The notes under the pieces were generated by a model. That model saw only the letters and a program-made list of their open reading frames with translations, was not told where the DNA came from and ran no database searches. This document shows, piece after piece, positions 1-8,506 of a stretch of 64,000 nt of DNA. Source of the stretch: Aquabacterium sp. OR-4. Lineage in GTDB: Bacteria; Pseudomonadota; Gammaproteobacteria; Burkholderiales; Burkholderiaceae_C. The stretch is from NCBI RefSeq assembly GCF_025290835.2, contig NZ_JAOCQD020000004.1, positions 558,001-622,000 of the forward strand. The letters are read 5' to 3'. Position 1 is the stretch's first letter. Every line of letters starts with the position of its first letter. The position numbers were made by a program, and so were the translations under genes.

Positions 1-657
1 TCGGGCCCGCACCGCCGCCAGGCCAGCGCCCACGCGCATGGCGTCACGCCCGATCCCAGCGGCCGCTGGGCCCTGGTGGCCGACCTGGGCGCCGACCGCC
101 TGTTCGTGCACGCCATCGAACCCGCCAGCCAGCGCCTGCTGGCCGACGAGGTGCAGCCGCCGCGCCACCTGGCCCTGGCGCCGGGCAGCGGCCCGCGCCG
201 CACCCTGTTTGGCGCCGACGGGCGCAGCGTGTACCTGGTCAATGAACTGAGCGGCCAGCTGCAGGTGCTGCGCTGGCATGCCGACAGTGCCCGCCTGAGC
301 CCGCTGCAGACCCTGCCGCTGGCCAGCCCCGGCTTCAGCGGCACGCCCAGCGGCTCGGAGCTGCTGCTGGCCCGCGACGGCCGCACGCTGTATGCCGGCC
401 ACCGCGGCGAGAACCAGCTGCTGGCCTGGCGCATCGACCCCGCCAGCGGCCAGCTGAGCCTGCTGCAGCGCCTGCCGCTGGCCGGCCAGGGCCCGTGGGC
501 GGCCGATCTGCACCCGTCGGGCCGCTGGCTGCTCACCGCCAACCTGCGCAGCCACCAGGTGCAGGTGTTCGCGGTGGATGCCGCCAGCGGCAGCCTGCGC
601 GAAGCCGGCCCGCCGCTGCCCCTGCCCGGCGCGATGAGCCTGAGCGCCGTGCGCTGA
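1..657 (+). CDS. Beta-propeller lactonase family protein (5' end outside window)
   Basis: The reading frame is open from base 1, so the gene starts before the window; 218 codons plus the stop are visible. The first residues include HAHGVTPDPSGRWALVADLG, the repeat signature of the 6-phosphogluconolactonase/YbhE-type seven-bladed propeller family (Lactonase, Pfam PF10282). Similar blade motifs recur: GRSVYLVNELSG, GRTLYAGHRGENQL, and HPSGRWLLTANLRSHQV near the end. Such proteins hydrolyse sugar lactones in the cytoplasm or, when exported, act on lactones in the periplasm; the missing N-terminus prevents deciding. A 70-bp gap separates it from the exported propeller gene downstream. Its neighbourhood of TonB receptors and a sugar-acid-type aldehyde dehydrogenase fits an oxidative sugar pathway, which is inference. 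Confidence 0.85.
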   Translation, partial: SGPHRRQASAHAHGVTPDPSGRWALVADLGADRLFVHAIEPASQRLLADEVQPPRHLALAPGSGPRRTLFGADGRSVYLVNELSGQLQVLRWHADSARLSPLQTLPLASPGFSGTPSGSELLLARDGRTLYAGHRGENQLLAWRIDPASGQLSLLQRLPLAGQGPWAADLHPSGRWLLTANLRSHQVQVFAVDAASGSLREAGPPLPLPGAMSLSAVR

Positions 658-727
658 ACCCCTTTGGCCCACCCGCCCGCGGCCTGTGCCTGGCCGCGGT
701 GCCCCAACCCTCCCGAGGAGACCGGTC

Positions 728-2668
728 ATGGACCGCCGCACCTTCCTGAGCCGCGCCGGCACCGCCGCCTGCGCCCTGTCGCCGCTGGCCCTGCCGCGCA
801 CCGCCCTGGCCACGGCCACAGCCACGAACGCAGCGCCGGCCGCCCCGGCCGCGCTGGGCCCGCTGCTGCTCAACCGCATCGGCCCGTCGGCCTCGGCCGT
901 CTACATCGCCAACGCCGACGGCAGCGGCGAGCGCAAGCTGATCGACAGCGGCACGCTCGACTACAACGCCAGCTTCTCGGCCGATGGCCAGTGGCTGGTG
1001 TTCACCTCCGAGCGCGACGGCCTGGGCAACTCCAACCTCTACCGCATGCGGGTCGACGGCAGCCAGCTCGAACGCCTGACCGAGGGCCCGGCGGTCGAGG
1101 ATGCCGGCGTGTTCTCGCCCGACGGCAGCCAGGTGGCCTTCGTCAGCACGCGCGACAGCCTGCTGGCCAACATCTGGGTGCTGGACCTGAAGACCCGCCG
1201 GCTGCGCAACCTGACCGGCGTGGCCGCGCTGCAGGGCCGGCCCGAGTCGCCCAACGGCTTCTTCCGCCCCAGCTGGTCGCCCGACGGCCAGTGGCTGGCC
1301 TTCTCGTCGGACCGCAACACCGACTGGAAGGGCCACCACGACGGCGCCGGCTGGGAGCACACCCAGGAGCTCAGCATCTACGTGATGCGCGCCGACGGCT
1401 CGGGCCTGCGCCAGGTGGCCAGCCGCAAGGCCCACTGCCAGGGCTCGCCCAAGTGGTCGCCCGACGGCCGGCGCATCGTGTTCTACGAAACCCTGGCCGA
1501 ATACACCTACTGGGTGCTGCGGCCCGACCTGCTGCTGAAGATCGACTCGCAGATCGTCTCGGTGGACGTGGCCAGCGGCGCGCGCACCGTGCACACCAGC
1601 GGCCCGGGCTTCAAGATCAGCCCGCAGTACCGCGGCCAGGACGAGATCGTCTACCGCCGCAAGGGCGGCCCCGAGGACGGCCTGTACAGCACCGTGAGCG
1701 GCCAGCCCGTGGTCAGGCTGGCCGGCTTGCGCACGCCCAGCTGGTCGGCCGATGGCCGCCAGCTGGTGTACGAGAAGTTCACCTGGCGCGGCTGGAAGCA
1801 GAACCAGCCGCTGTACAGCTGGGACCCGCAGCGCGAGTACCGCTACACCGATGTGTGGCCGGCGTTCTCGAAGGACGGCTGGATGGTGCTCACCGCCAAG
1901 CACGAGGACGGCTCGGTCGACGTGATGCGGCCCGATGGCTCGCAGCGCCGCCGCGTCTACGACGTCACGCGGCAAAGCGGGCTCGACCCCACGCTGGTGC
2001 GGCGCGGCCTGGGCGGCGCGTTTTTTCCGGTGTGGTCGCCCGATGGCGAGTGGATCGTCTTCGGCGTGGGCCAGTGGTTCACCCAGCGCGGCAAGGGCCG
2101 GGCCCGGCTGATGCGCGTCAAACGCGACGGCACCGGCCTGGAGCAGCTCACCGACGACAGCATCTTCAACGCCGGCTTTCCCAGCTACTCGGCCGATGGC
2201 CAGGCGGTGGTGTTCCGCATCGCCAACGAAGACCCCAACAGCGCCTCGCTGGGCGGCCTGGCGGTGCTGGACCTGGCAACGCGCCAGGTGCGGCGCATCA
2301 CCCAGGGCTACGACAACATGCCGATCTGGTCGCCCGACGGCAGCCGCATCCTGTTCAACCGCGGCGTGCGCATCCCGGGCAGCGTGTGGTCGAACTTCGA
2401 CCTCTACACCGTGCGCCCCGACGGCAGCGACCTGCGCCGCCTGACCGATCACCCGGCCAGCGACGGCCATGCGGTGTGGACGCCCGACGGCCGGCAGATT
2501 CTCTACAACAGCGGCCAGGCCGGCTACCGCGACGAGGCCTGCCACTACGACCAGACCTTCCAGCCCTACGGCCAGCTGTTCGTGATGAACGCCGATGGCA
2601 GCGGCAAGCGCCAGATCACCGACAGCATCTGGGAGGACTCGACCCCGCAGTACGTGCCCAGCCGCTGA
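728..2668 (+). CDS. Tat-exported TolB/PD40-type beta-propeller protein
   Basis: The 646-residue product starts MDRRTFLSRAGTAACALSPL, a twin-arginine signal (RRTFL) ending in an Ala-rich cleavage region near residue 28, so it should be folded in the cytoplasm and exported. The start is the ATG at 728 preceded by GAGGAG; an upstream in-frame ATG at 686 would bury the signal. At least eight WD40-like PD40 blades are visible, with repeated cores such as SWSPDGQWLAFSSDR, KWSPDGRRIVFYE, VWSPDGEWIVFG and IWSPDGSRILFNRG. This is the fold of the TolB C-terminal domain and of oligopeptidase propellers, but no peptidase domain or TolB N-domain is present. It may bind a peptide or glycan in the periplasm for the TonB receptor encoded 107 bp downstream. 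The specific ligand is unknown. Confidence 0.85.
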   Translation: MDRRTFLSRAGTAACALSPLALPRTALATATATNAAPAAPAALGPLLLNRIGPSASAVYIANADGSGERKLIDSGTLDYNASFSADGQWLVFTSERDGLGNSNLYRMRVDGSQLERLTEGPAVEDAGVFSPDGSQVAFVSTRDSLLANIWVLDLKTRRLRNLTGVAALQGRPESPNGFFRPSWSPDGQWLAFSSDRNTDWKGHHDGAGWEHTQELSIYVMRADGSGLRQVASRKAHCQGSPKWSPDGRRIVFYETLAEYTYWVLRPDLLLKIDSQIVSVDVASGARTVHTSGPGFKISPQYRGQDEIVYRRKGGPEDGLYSTVSGQPVVRLAGLRTPSWSADGRQLVYEKFTWRGWKQNQPLYSWDPQREYRYTDVWPAFSKDGWMVLTAKHEDGSVDVMRPDGSQRRRVYDVTRQSGLDPTLVRRGLGGAFFPVWSPDGEWIVFGVGQWFTQRGKGRARLMRVKRDGTGLEQLTDDSIFNAGFPSYSADGQAVVFRIANEDPNSASLGGLAVLDLATRQVRRITQGYDNMPIWSPDGSRILFNRGVRIPGSVWSNFDLYTVRPDGSDLRRLTDHPASDGHAVWTPDGRQILYNSGQAGYRDEACHYDQTFQPYGQLFVMNADGSGKRQITDSIWEDSTPQYVPSR

Positions 2669-2775
2669 GCCCCAGCGCCCCCCCACCGTCCATGGTGCTG
2701 CCGCATCGGGCCACGGGCCCCCGCCCGCCAAGAGCCACCGAGCAGGCCAGCACCGCATCCCCCCCAGGAGACAAG

Positions 2776-5619
2776 ATGACCCCGCTACCGCATTGGCTGA
2801 TCTGCGGCGCCAGCACACTGGTGCTGCTCGAGCCCGCCGCCGCCCAGACTGCCACCGCGCCGACGCCCGCCGCGCCGACGCCCGCCGCCCAGGGCGAGCC
2901 CACCGCCGTCACCATCACCGGCTCGCGCGTGATCCGCAACGGCGACACCAGCCCCTCGCCGGTGACCGTGATCGCCGCCGACGACATGCTCACCGCCAAG
3001 CCCGGCGCCACGCTGGCCGAGGCGCTGAACGCGCTGCCGGTGTTTGCCGGCTCGCGCGGGGCCGGCAGCAACCCCACCACCTCGGGCAGCGCGGCCGGCG
3101 GCAACGGCTCGGCCAACCAGCTCAACCTGCGCAACATCGGGGCCACGCGCACCCTGGTGCTGATGGACGGCAAGCGCGTGCCGCCCACGCTGTTCAATGG
3201 CGTGGTCGATGTCGACCTGATCCCGCAGATGTTCGTCGAGCGGGTGGATGTGGTGACCGGCGGCGTGTCGGCGGTGTACGGCTCGGATGCCATGACCGGG
3301 GTGGTGAACTACGTCATCAACCGCAAGTTCAACGGCGTCAAGCTCGATGTCAGCACCGGCCTGTCGGAGCGCGGCGACGCGGCCAAGTACAACGCCGGCG
3401 TCGGCTGGGGCGCCAAGCTGGGCGGCGGCCTGCACGCCGAGGCCGGGGTGGAGTACCGCCGCGAGGACGGCATCGGCCGCCGCTCCGACCGCGAGTGGAT
3501 GAACCAGTGGGGCGTGACCGGCGCCGGCACCAGCGCCAGCCCCTATGTGCTGCAGGGCGATCTGCGGCAGAAGGACTACCCCTTCGGCGGCCTGATCACG
3601 CGCGGGGCGCTGGCCGGCCAGGTGTTCAGCAGCAACGGCGTGCTGAGCCCCTTTGTGGCCGGCAGCGGCACCGGCACTGCCGCCATCCAGGTGGGTGGCG
3701 ATGGCGGCTACTGGGATTCGGGCCTGCTGGCGCGGCTGGAGGGCACCCAGCTGTTCGGCCGCCTGGACTACGAGATGAGCGAACGCCTGCGCGCCCATGT
3801 GCAGCTGTCGGGCAACCTCAAGACCAACACCAGCTACGCCGAGACCAACCAGCTCAACAACGTCTCGCTGCGCCGCAGCAACGCCTTCCTGCCCGCCGAT
3901 GTGCAGGCGCTGATGCCCAGCAGCCAGACCACCTTCGGCTTCAGCAAGTTCATGGCCGATGCGCCGCGCGTGCAGGCCGATGCCGACTCGCGGCAGTGGG
4001 TGCTGACCAGCGGCCTGGAGGGCCGGCAGGGCGGCCTGGGCTGGAACCTCGACTACACCTACGGCCGCTCCACGCTGGCCACCGGCCTGAGCCAGGTGCT
4101 CAACCGCCAGAAGCTGGCCGCCGCGCTGGACGCGGTGTCCAGCGGCGGGCGCGTCGTCTGCGCCATCACGCTCAGCCACCCCGGCCTGGCCGATGACTGC
4201 GTGCCGCTGAACGTGTTCGGCCCCACGGCCTCGTCGGCCCAGGCGCTCGACTACGTGACCGACACGGTGCAGTTCGGCTCCACCACCGAGATGCACGACA
4301 TCGGCGCCGGCCTGCGCGGCAGCCCGTTCAGCAGCTGGGCCGGCCCGGTCAATGCGGCCGCCTCGGCCGGCTGGCGCAAGGTGTCGTTCGCGTCGACCAG
4401 CAGCGCGCGGCCGACCGACCTGGTCAACTGCACCGGCCTGTCGCTGAACTGCAGCACCGGTGCCGCCCGCAACGAGTTCGTGTTTGGCGAAACGCCGCAG
4501 GGCGTCAGCCAGACGGTGTGGGAGCTGGCCGCCGAGGTGGACGTGCCGCTGCTCAAGAACGCCGCCTTCGCCAAGGCCCTGCATGCCAACGCCGCCGCGC
4601 GCCACACCCACTACAACACCAGCGGCACCTATGCCACCTGGAAGGCGGGCCTGGACTGGCATGTCACCGACACGCTGCGCATGCGCGCCACGCGCTCGCG
4701 CGACATCCGCGCGCCCACGCTGTACGACCTGTTTGCACCCGCCTCCAGCGTGCAGGTGCGGCCCACCGACCTGCTCACCGGCGCCAGCCCCACGGTGCCG
4801 TCGATCGACGAGTCGAACGAGTCGCTCACCGCCGAGATCGGCAACACCCTGACCCTGGGCCTGGTGTGGAAGGCGGCGCCCAGGCTCAGCCTGGCGCTCG
4901 ACGCCTACCGCATCCGCATCTCCGATGCCATCACCTCGGTCACCGGCTCGACCGCGGCCTTCCAGCGCGCCTGCTACAGCAGTGGCGGCAGCTCGCCCTA
5001 CTGCGCGCTGCAGCAGCGCCCCAACGGCTTTGCCGACACCTCGGCGGCCAATGCCGTGACGGCCTGGTATGTGCGCAGCGTCAACATCTCCGAGATCGAG
5101 ACCTACGGCCTGGACCTCGAGGCCAACTACGCCACCACGCTGTTCGGCCGGCCGGCGTCGATGCGCCTGCTCACCGCGTGGCAGCCGCATGTGGTGTACC
5201 GCCAGCCCGATCTGGCCACGGTCGACCAGGGCGGCGTGGCCTTCGGGCCCGGCGGCCTGGCGGCCACGCCGGCGGTGCGCGTGACCGGCTTCTTGCGCAT
5301 GCGGCCGGTCGAGGCCCTCACGGTGGACATCATGCAGCGCTGGCGCAGCGCCATGAAGCTCAGCGGCGATGCCAGCCAGGTCTGGGTCAACAACCGCATG
5401 GCCTCGTTTGCCACCACCGGCATCAACCTGGCGTACGACCTCGACACCGGCGTCGGCGAGCCGCAGCTGTTCTTCAACGTCGAGAACCTGTTCAACGCCA
5501 CGCCGCCGCCCGGCGCGTTCTCGGGCAACGGCACCCGTGCCGGCCTGCGCGACGGCTACGCACTGGGCGACGACGTGCGCGGCCGCTACTACAGCGCCGG
5601 TGTGCGCATGCGTTTCTAG
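2776..5619 (+). CDS. TonB-dependent outer-membrane receptor
   Basis: The 947-residue product has a signal peptide (MTPLPHWLICGASTLVLLEP, cleaved after AAAQ) and an STN-less plug domain: VTITGSRVIRNGD is a degenerate TonB box and early plug, followed by LAEALNALPVF, NLRNIGATRTLVLMDGKR and VVTGGVSAVYGSDAMTGVVN. The remainder is a large beta-barrel ending in aromatic YYSAGVRMRF, the terminal Phe expected for BAM-dependent insertion. Start chosen at ATG 2776 with CAGGAG eight bases upstream; the open frame continues far upstream without a better start. These receptors import scarce nutrients through the outer membrane using TonB energy. The closest family type is the Xanthomonas/Caulobacter receptor group linked to plant oligosaccharides. 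The substrate is not readable from the sequence. Confidence 0.92.
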   Translation: MTPLPHWLICGASTLVLLEPAAAQTATAPTPAAPTPAAQGEPTAVTITGSRVIRNGDTSPSPVTVIAADDMLTAKPGATLAEALNALPVFAGSRGAGSNPTTSGSAAGGNGSANQLNLRNIGATRTLVLMDGKRVPPTLFNGVVDVDLIPQMFVERVDVVTGGVSAVYGSDAMTGVVNYVINRKFNGVKLDVSTGLSERGDAAKYNAGVGWGAKLGGGLHAEAGVEYRREDGIGRRSDREWMNQWGVTGAGTSASPYVLQGDLRQKDYPFGGLITRGALAGQVFSSNGVLSPFVAGSGTGTAAIQVGGDGGYWDSGLLARLEGTQLFGRLDYEMSERLRAHVQLSGNLKTNTSYAETNQLNNVSLRRSNAFLPADVQALMPSSQTTFGFSKFMADAPRVQADADSRQWVLTSGLEGRQGGLGWNLDYTYGRSTLATGLSQVLNRQKLAAALDAVSSGGRVVCAITLSHPGLADDCVPLNVFGPTASSAQALDYVTDTVQFGSTTEMHDIGAGLRGSPFSSWAGPVNAAASAGWRKVSFASTSSARPTDLVNCTGLSLNCSTGAARNEFVFGETPQGVSQTVWELAAEVDVPLLKNAAFAKALHANAAARHTHYNTSGTYATWKAGLDWHVTDTLRMRATRSRDIRAPTLYDLFAPASSVQVRPTDLLTGASPTVPSIDESNESLTAEIGNTLTLGLVWKAAPRLSLALDAYRIRISDAITSVTGSTAAFQRACYSSGGSSPYCALQQRPNGFADTSAANAVTAWYVRSVNISEIETYGLDLEANYATTLFGRPASMRLLTAWQPHVVYRQPDLATVDQGGVAFGPGGLAATPAVRVTGFLRMRPVEALTVDIMQRWRSAMKLSGDASQVWVNNRMASFATTGINLAYDLDTGVGEPQLFFNVENLFNATPPPGAFSGNGTRAGLRDGYALGDDVRGRYYSAGVRMRF

Positions 5620-5646
5620 ACCCCTCCCCAACCCCCCGCGTCCACG

Positions 5647-7086
5647 ATGTACAAGAACCTGATCGACGGCCAGTGGCTGGCCGGCCCTGCCAGCAGCGCC
5701 AACCTCAACCCCTCGGACACGCGCGACTGCATCGGCCAGTACGCCCAGGCCGATGCCGCACAGGCCCGGGCGGCCATTGCCGCGGCCACGGCCGCCGCGC
5801 CGGCCTGGGGCCTGAGCACGCCGCAGCAGCGCTTCGAGCTGCTGGACGCGGTGGGCCACGAGATCCTGGCGCGCAAGGCCGAGCTGGGCGACCTGCTGGC
5901 CCGCGAAGAGGGCAAGACCCTGGCCGAGGCCATTGGCGAGGTGGCGCGCGCCGGGCAGATCTTCAAGTTCTTCGCCGGCGAGGCGCTGCGCCCGGCCGGC
6001 GAGCTGCTGCCCTCGGTGCGCCCCGGCGTGGGCGTGGAGATCACGCGCGAGCCGGTGGGCGTGGTGGGCCTGATCACGCCCTGGAACTTTCCGCTCGCCA
6101 TCCCGGCGTGGAAGGTGGCACCGGCGCTGGCCCACGGCAACGCGGTGGTGCTCAAGCCGGCCGATCTGGTGCCCGGCAGCGCCTGGGCGCTGGCCGACAT
6201 CCTGCACCGCGCCGGCCTGCCGCCGGGCGTGTTCAACCTGGTGATGGGCCGCGGCGCGGTGGTTGGCCAGGCGCTGCTGCACGACGAGCGGGTCAACGCC
6301 ATCAGCTTCACCGGCTCGGTGGGCACCGGCCGCCAGGTGGCCCAGGCCTGCGCGGCGCGCATGGCGCGCTGCCAGCTCGAGATGGGTGGCAAGAACCCCT
6401 TCATCGTGCTCGACGACGTCGATCTGGCGCTGGCCGTGAACTGCGCCGTCAACAGCGGCTTCTTCTCCACCGGGCAGCGCTGCACGGCCAGCAGCCGGGT
6501 CATCGTCACCGAGGGCATCCACGACCGCTTCGTGGCGGCCATGGTCGAGCGCATGCGCGGGCTGAAGGTGGGCGACGCGCGCAAGCCGGGCACCGACATC
6601 GGCCCGGTGGTCGACGCCCGCCAGCTCGAGCAGGACCTGGCCTACATCGACATCGGCCGCCAGGAGGGCGCCACGCTGGCCGCCGGCGGCCAGGCCCTGG
6701 CCTGCAACGAGGACGGCGCCCCCGGCCACTACCTGCAGCCGGCGCTGTTCACCGACACCACGCCCGGCATGCGCATCAACCGCGAGGAGATCTTCGGCCC
6801 GGTGGTCAGCGTGCAGCGCGCCAAGAGCTACGAAGACGCCCTGGCCCTGGCCAACGACACGCCCTTCGGCCTGGCCGCGGGCATTGCCACCAGCAGCCTG
6901 AAACACGCCACGCACTTCAAGCGCCATGCCCAGGCCGGCATGGTGATGGTGAACCTGCCGACGGCGGGCGTGGACTACCACGTGCCGTTCGGCGGCCGCA
7001 AGGGCTCGAGCCTGGGCCCGCGCGAGCAGGGCCGCCATGCGGCCGAGTTCTACACCACGGTGAAAACCGGCTACACGCTGGCCTGA
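5647..7086 (+). CDS. NAD(P)-dependent aldehyde dehydrogenase, 2-oxoglutarate-semialdehyde type
   Basis: This is a full-length 479-residue aldehyde dehydrogenase. Visible landmarks are the cofactor-binding segment GLITPWNFPLAIPAWKVAPA, the GSVGTGRQV turn, the catalytic general base Glu245 in LEMGGKNPF and the nucleophile Cys279 in TGQRCTASS, spaced 34 residues apart as usual. The N-terminal MYKNLIDGQW and the ELLPSVRPGVGVEITREPVG segment resemble enzymes that oxidise 2,5-dioxopentanoate (2-oxoglutarate semialdehyde) to 2-oxoglutarate at the end of non-phosphorylating pentose and uronate pathways. That substrate is family inference, not proof; a succinate-semialdehyde or other aldehyde is possible. 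It lies 27 bp after the TonB receptor, on the same strand, and converges on the LacI gene. Confidence 0.9.
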   Translation: MYKNLIDGQWLAGPASSANLNPSDTRDCIGQYAQADAAQARAAIAAATAAAPAWGLSTPQQRFELLDAVGHEILARKAELGDLLAREEGKTLAEAIGEVARAGQIFKFFAGEALRPAGELLPSVRPGVGVEITREPVGVVGLITPWNFPLAIPAWKVAPALAHGNAVVLKPADLVPGSAWALADILHRAGLPPGVFNLVMGRGAVVGQALLHDERVNAISFTGSVGTGRQVAQACAARMARCQLEMGGKNPFIVLDDVDLALAVNCAVNSGFFSTGQRCTASSRVIVTEGIHDRFVAAMVERMRGLKVGDARKPGTDIGPVVDARQLEQDLAYIDIGRQEGATLAAGGQALACNEDGAPGHYLQPALFTDTTPGMRINREEIFGPVVSVQRAKSYEDALALANDTPFGLAAGIATSSLKHATHFKRHAQAGMVMVNLPTAGVDYHVPFGGRKGSSLGPREQGRHAAEFYTTVKTGYTLA

Positions 7087-7126
7087 GCCGCACCAGGTAA
7101 CGCCGGGCCGCCCCAGGTTTTCTTGA

Positions 7127-7138
7127 CCCCCTCGGGGG
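7127..7138. terminator. C-run/G-run hairpin between convergent genes
   Basis: CCCCCTCGGGGG forms a five-base-pair stem 40 bp after the aldehyde dehydrogenase stop and 38 bp after the lacI-family stop on the other strand. It has no clear U-tract. It resembles the C-run/G-run hairpins elsewhere in the window and may act as a bidirectional transcription or mRNA-end signal. Confidence 0.35.
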
Positions 7139-7175
7139 ACCTGAGGGCGGTGCGCCGGCAGGTCTGGGGGCGCGC

Positions 7176-8252
7176 TCAGCCGGCGCGCGCCGCGCTCGAC
7201 TCGCGCACCACCATCTCGGGCGCCGACAGCTCGGCGGTGGGCTTGCGCCCGGCGATCAGGTCAAGAATCGCCTCGGCCGAGCGGCGGCCCAGCTCCACCA
7301 CCGGCTGGCGCACGCTGGACAGCGGCGGCAGCGTGTACTGCGAGGTGGTCACGTCGTCAAAGCCCACCAGCGACATGTGCTGCGGCACCTGCAGGCCGCG
7401 CCGATGCAGCGCCAGCGCCGCGCCATAGGCCATCTGGTCGTTGGCCGCAAACACCGCGCTGAACGGCCGGCCGCTGTCGAGCAGGCGCTCCATCGCACGC
7501 AGGCCGCCTTCCTCGATGTAGTGGCCGTGCTGCAGCAGGGCCTCGTCGGGGGCGATGCCGGCCGCCGCCAGCGCGCTGCGCCAGCCCTGCTCGCGCACCA
7601 TTGCGTCGGGGTGCTCGGGGTCGCCGCCGATGAAGGCGATGCGGCGGTGGCCCAGCGCCAGCAGGTGCTCGGTGGCCAGGCGCGCGCCCTGCAGGTTGTC
7701 GAAGGCCAGCGAGCACAGGCCCGGCGCCTTCAGCGTGCGCCCGGTCACCACCACCGGCAGCTGGCGCGCCAGCGCCTTGACGGCGCTGTCGGTGATGCGG
7801 CCGTCCAGCAGGATCAGGCCATCCACCCGGCGCGCGCGCAGCATCTCGATGCAGCGCGCCTCGTCGCCGGCCGTCCAGTGGCCGCTGACGAACAGCGGGC
7901 TGTAGCCGGCCAGCTGCAGCACATCCTCGATGCCGCGCAGCGCGCCGCCGTAGAACGGCGAATCGATCACCTGCGTGACCACGCCGATGCTCAGCGTGCG
8001 CCCGCCGGCCAGGCCGCGCGCCACCGGGTTGGGCACGAAGCCCAGCGCCTCGATGGCATCGGCCACGGCCTGCTTCTTGGCATCGGCCACGATGGCCGTG
8101 CCGTTGATGATGCGCGACACGGTGCTGGGCGACACGCCGGCACGCTCGGCCACCTGTTGCAGCGTGACCACGCCGCCGGCCCTGGCGGCGCGGGCAGCGC
8201 GGGCGCCCTGCGGGGCGCGTGGCCGCGGGGTCGCGTCAGAGTCTCGGGCCAT
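7176..8252 (-). CDS. LacI-family transcriptional regulator
   Basis: The 358-residue protein has an Ala/Arg-rich N-terminal arm followed by the LacI helix-turn-helix and hinge (TLQQVAERAGVSPSTVSRII at about residues 30-49). After it comes a periplasmic-binding-like sensor domain starting GFVPNPVARGLAGGRTLSIG and ending PPLSSVRQPVVELGRRSAEA. Start is ATG 8252; the frame extends upstream to 8408 but that extra stretch would cover the operator region. It is transcribed away from the second TonB receptor, with two palindromic operator candidates between them. It most likely represses the divergent receptor and linked genes until a sugar or sugar-acid inducer binds. The effector is unknown. Confidence 0.92.
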   Translation of the reverse strand: MARDSDATPRPRAPQGARAARAARAGGVVTLQQVAERAGVSPSTVSRIINGTAIVADAKKQAVADAIEALGFVPNPVARGLAGGRTLSIGVVTQVIDSPFYGGALRGIEDVLQLAGYSPLFVSGHWTAGDEARCIEMLRARRVDGLILLDGRITDSAVKALARQLPVVVTGRTLKAPGLCSLAFDNLQGARLATEHLLALGHRRIAFIGGDPEHPDAMVREQGWRSALAAAGIAPDEALLQHGHYIEEGGLRAMERLLDSGRPFSAVFAANDQMAYGAALALHRRGLQVPQHMSLVGFDDVTTSQYTLPPLSSVRQPVVELGRRSAEAILDLIAGRKPTAELSAPEMVVRESSAARAG

Positions 8253-8336
8253 GGGCGGGGTAGCGACAGCAGCTGGGTTGGCGCGCAGTGTACGGGCCAC
8301 CGCGGCGGCCCCGGGCCCTGGCTTGCCCGGGTAGTC

Positions 8337-8348
8337 GAAAGCGCTTTC
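8337..8348. promoter_or_regulatory. LacI/GalR-type operator 1
   Basis: GAAAGCGCTTTC is a perfect 12-bp palindrome centred on the CpG-containing AGCGCT core that LacI/GalR proteins of this class recognise. It lies 85 bp upstream of the regulator start and about 160 bp upstream of the divergent TonB receptor start. Confidence 0.7.
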
Positions 8349-8402
8349 AACAACACCAAGGGTGACTACTAGGTGGCAAGGCGCGGCGACCGGCTTACGC
8401 TC

Positions 8403-8418
8403 TTGCAAGCGCTTTCAA
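8403..8418. promoter_or_regulatory. LacI/GalR-type operator 2
   Basis: TTGCAAGCGCTTTCAA contains the perfect core AAGCGCTT and closely matches operator 1. The two centres are 68 bp apart. It lies 89 bp before the TonB receptor start, suitable for repression or looping together with operator 1. Confidence 0.7.
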
Positions 8419-8506
8419 GCTGGTTTGCGCACCAGCAGCAGACCCGGGTGCGGTGCTGGCGTCCCACGCCGCAGCCCGATCGTCCACGAATGTCGGAGAC
8501 AAGCCC

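Noticed and set aside
664..2775. Upstream part of the first TonB receptor frame as a long N-terminal extension
   Set aside because: The extension overlaps the propeller gene in another frame; signal peptide and ribosome-binding site start at 2776.
2785..7038. A very long minus-strand open frame (over 1400 codons)
   Set aside because: It is antisense to the TonB receptor and aldehyde dehydrogenase genes, has a composition skewed to Ala, Gly, Arg, His and Val and no domain; such frames are common in high-GC DNA.
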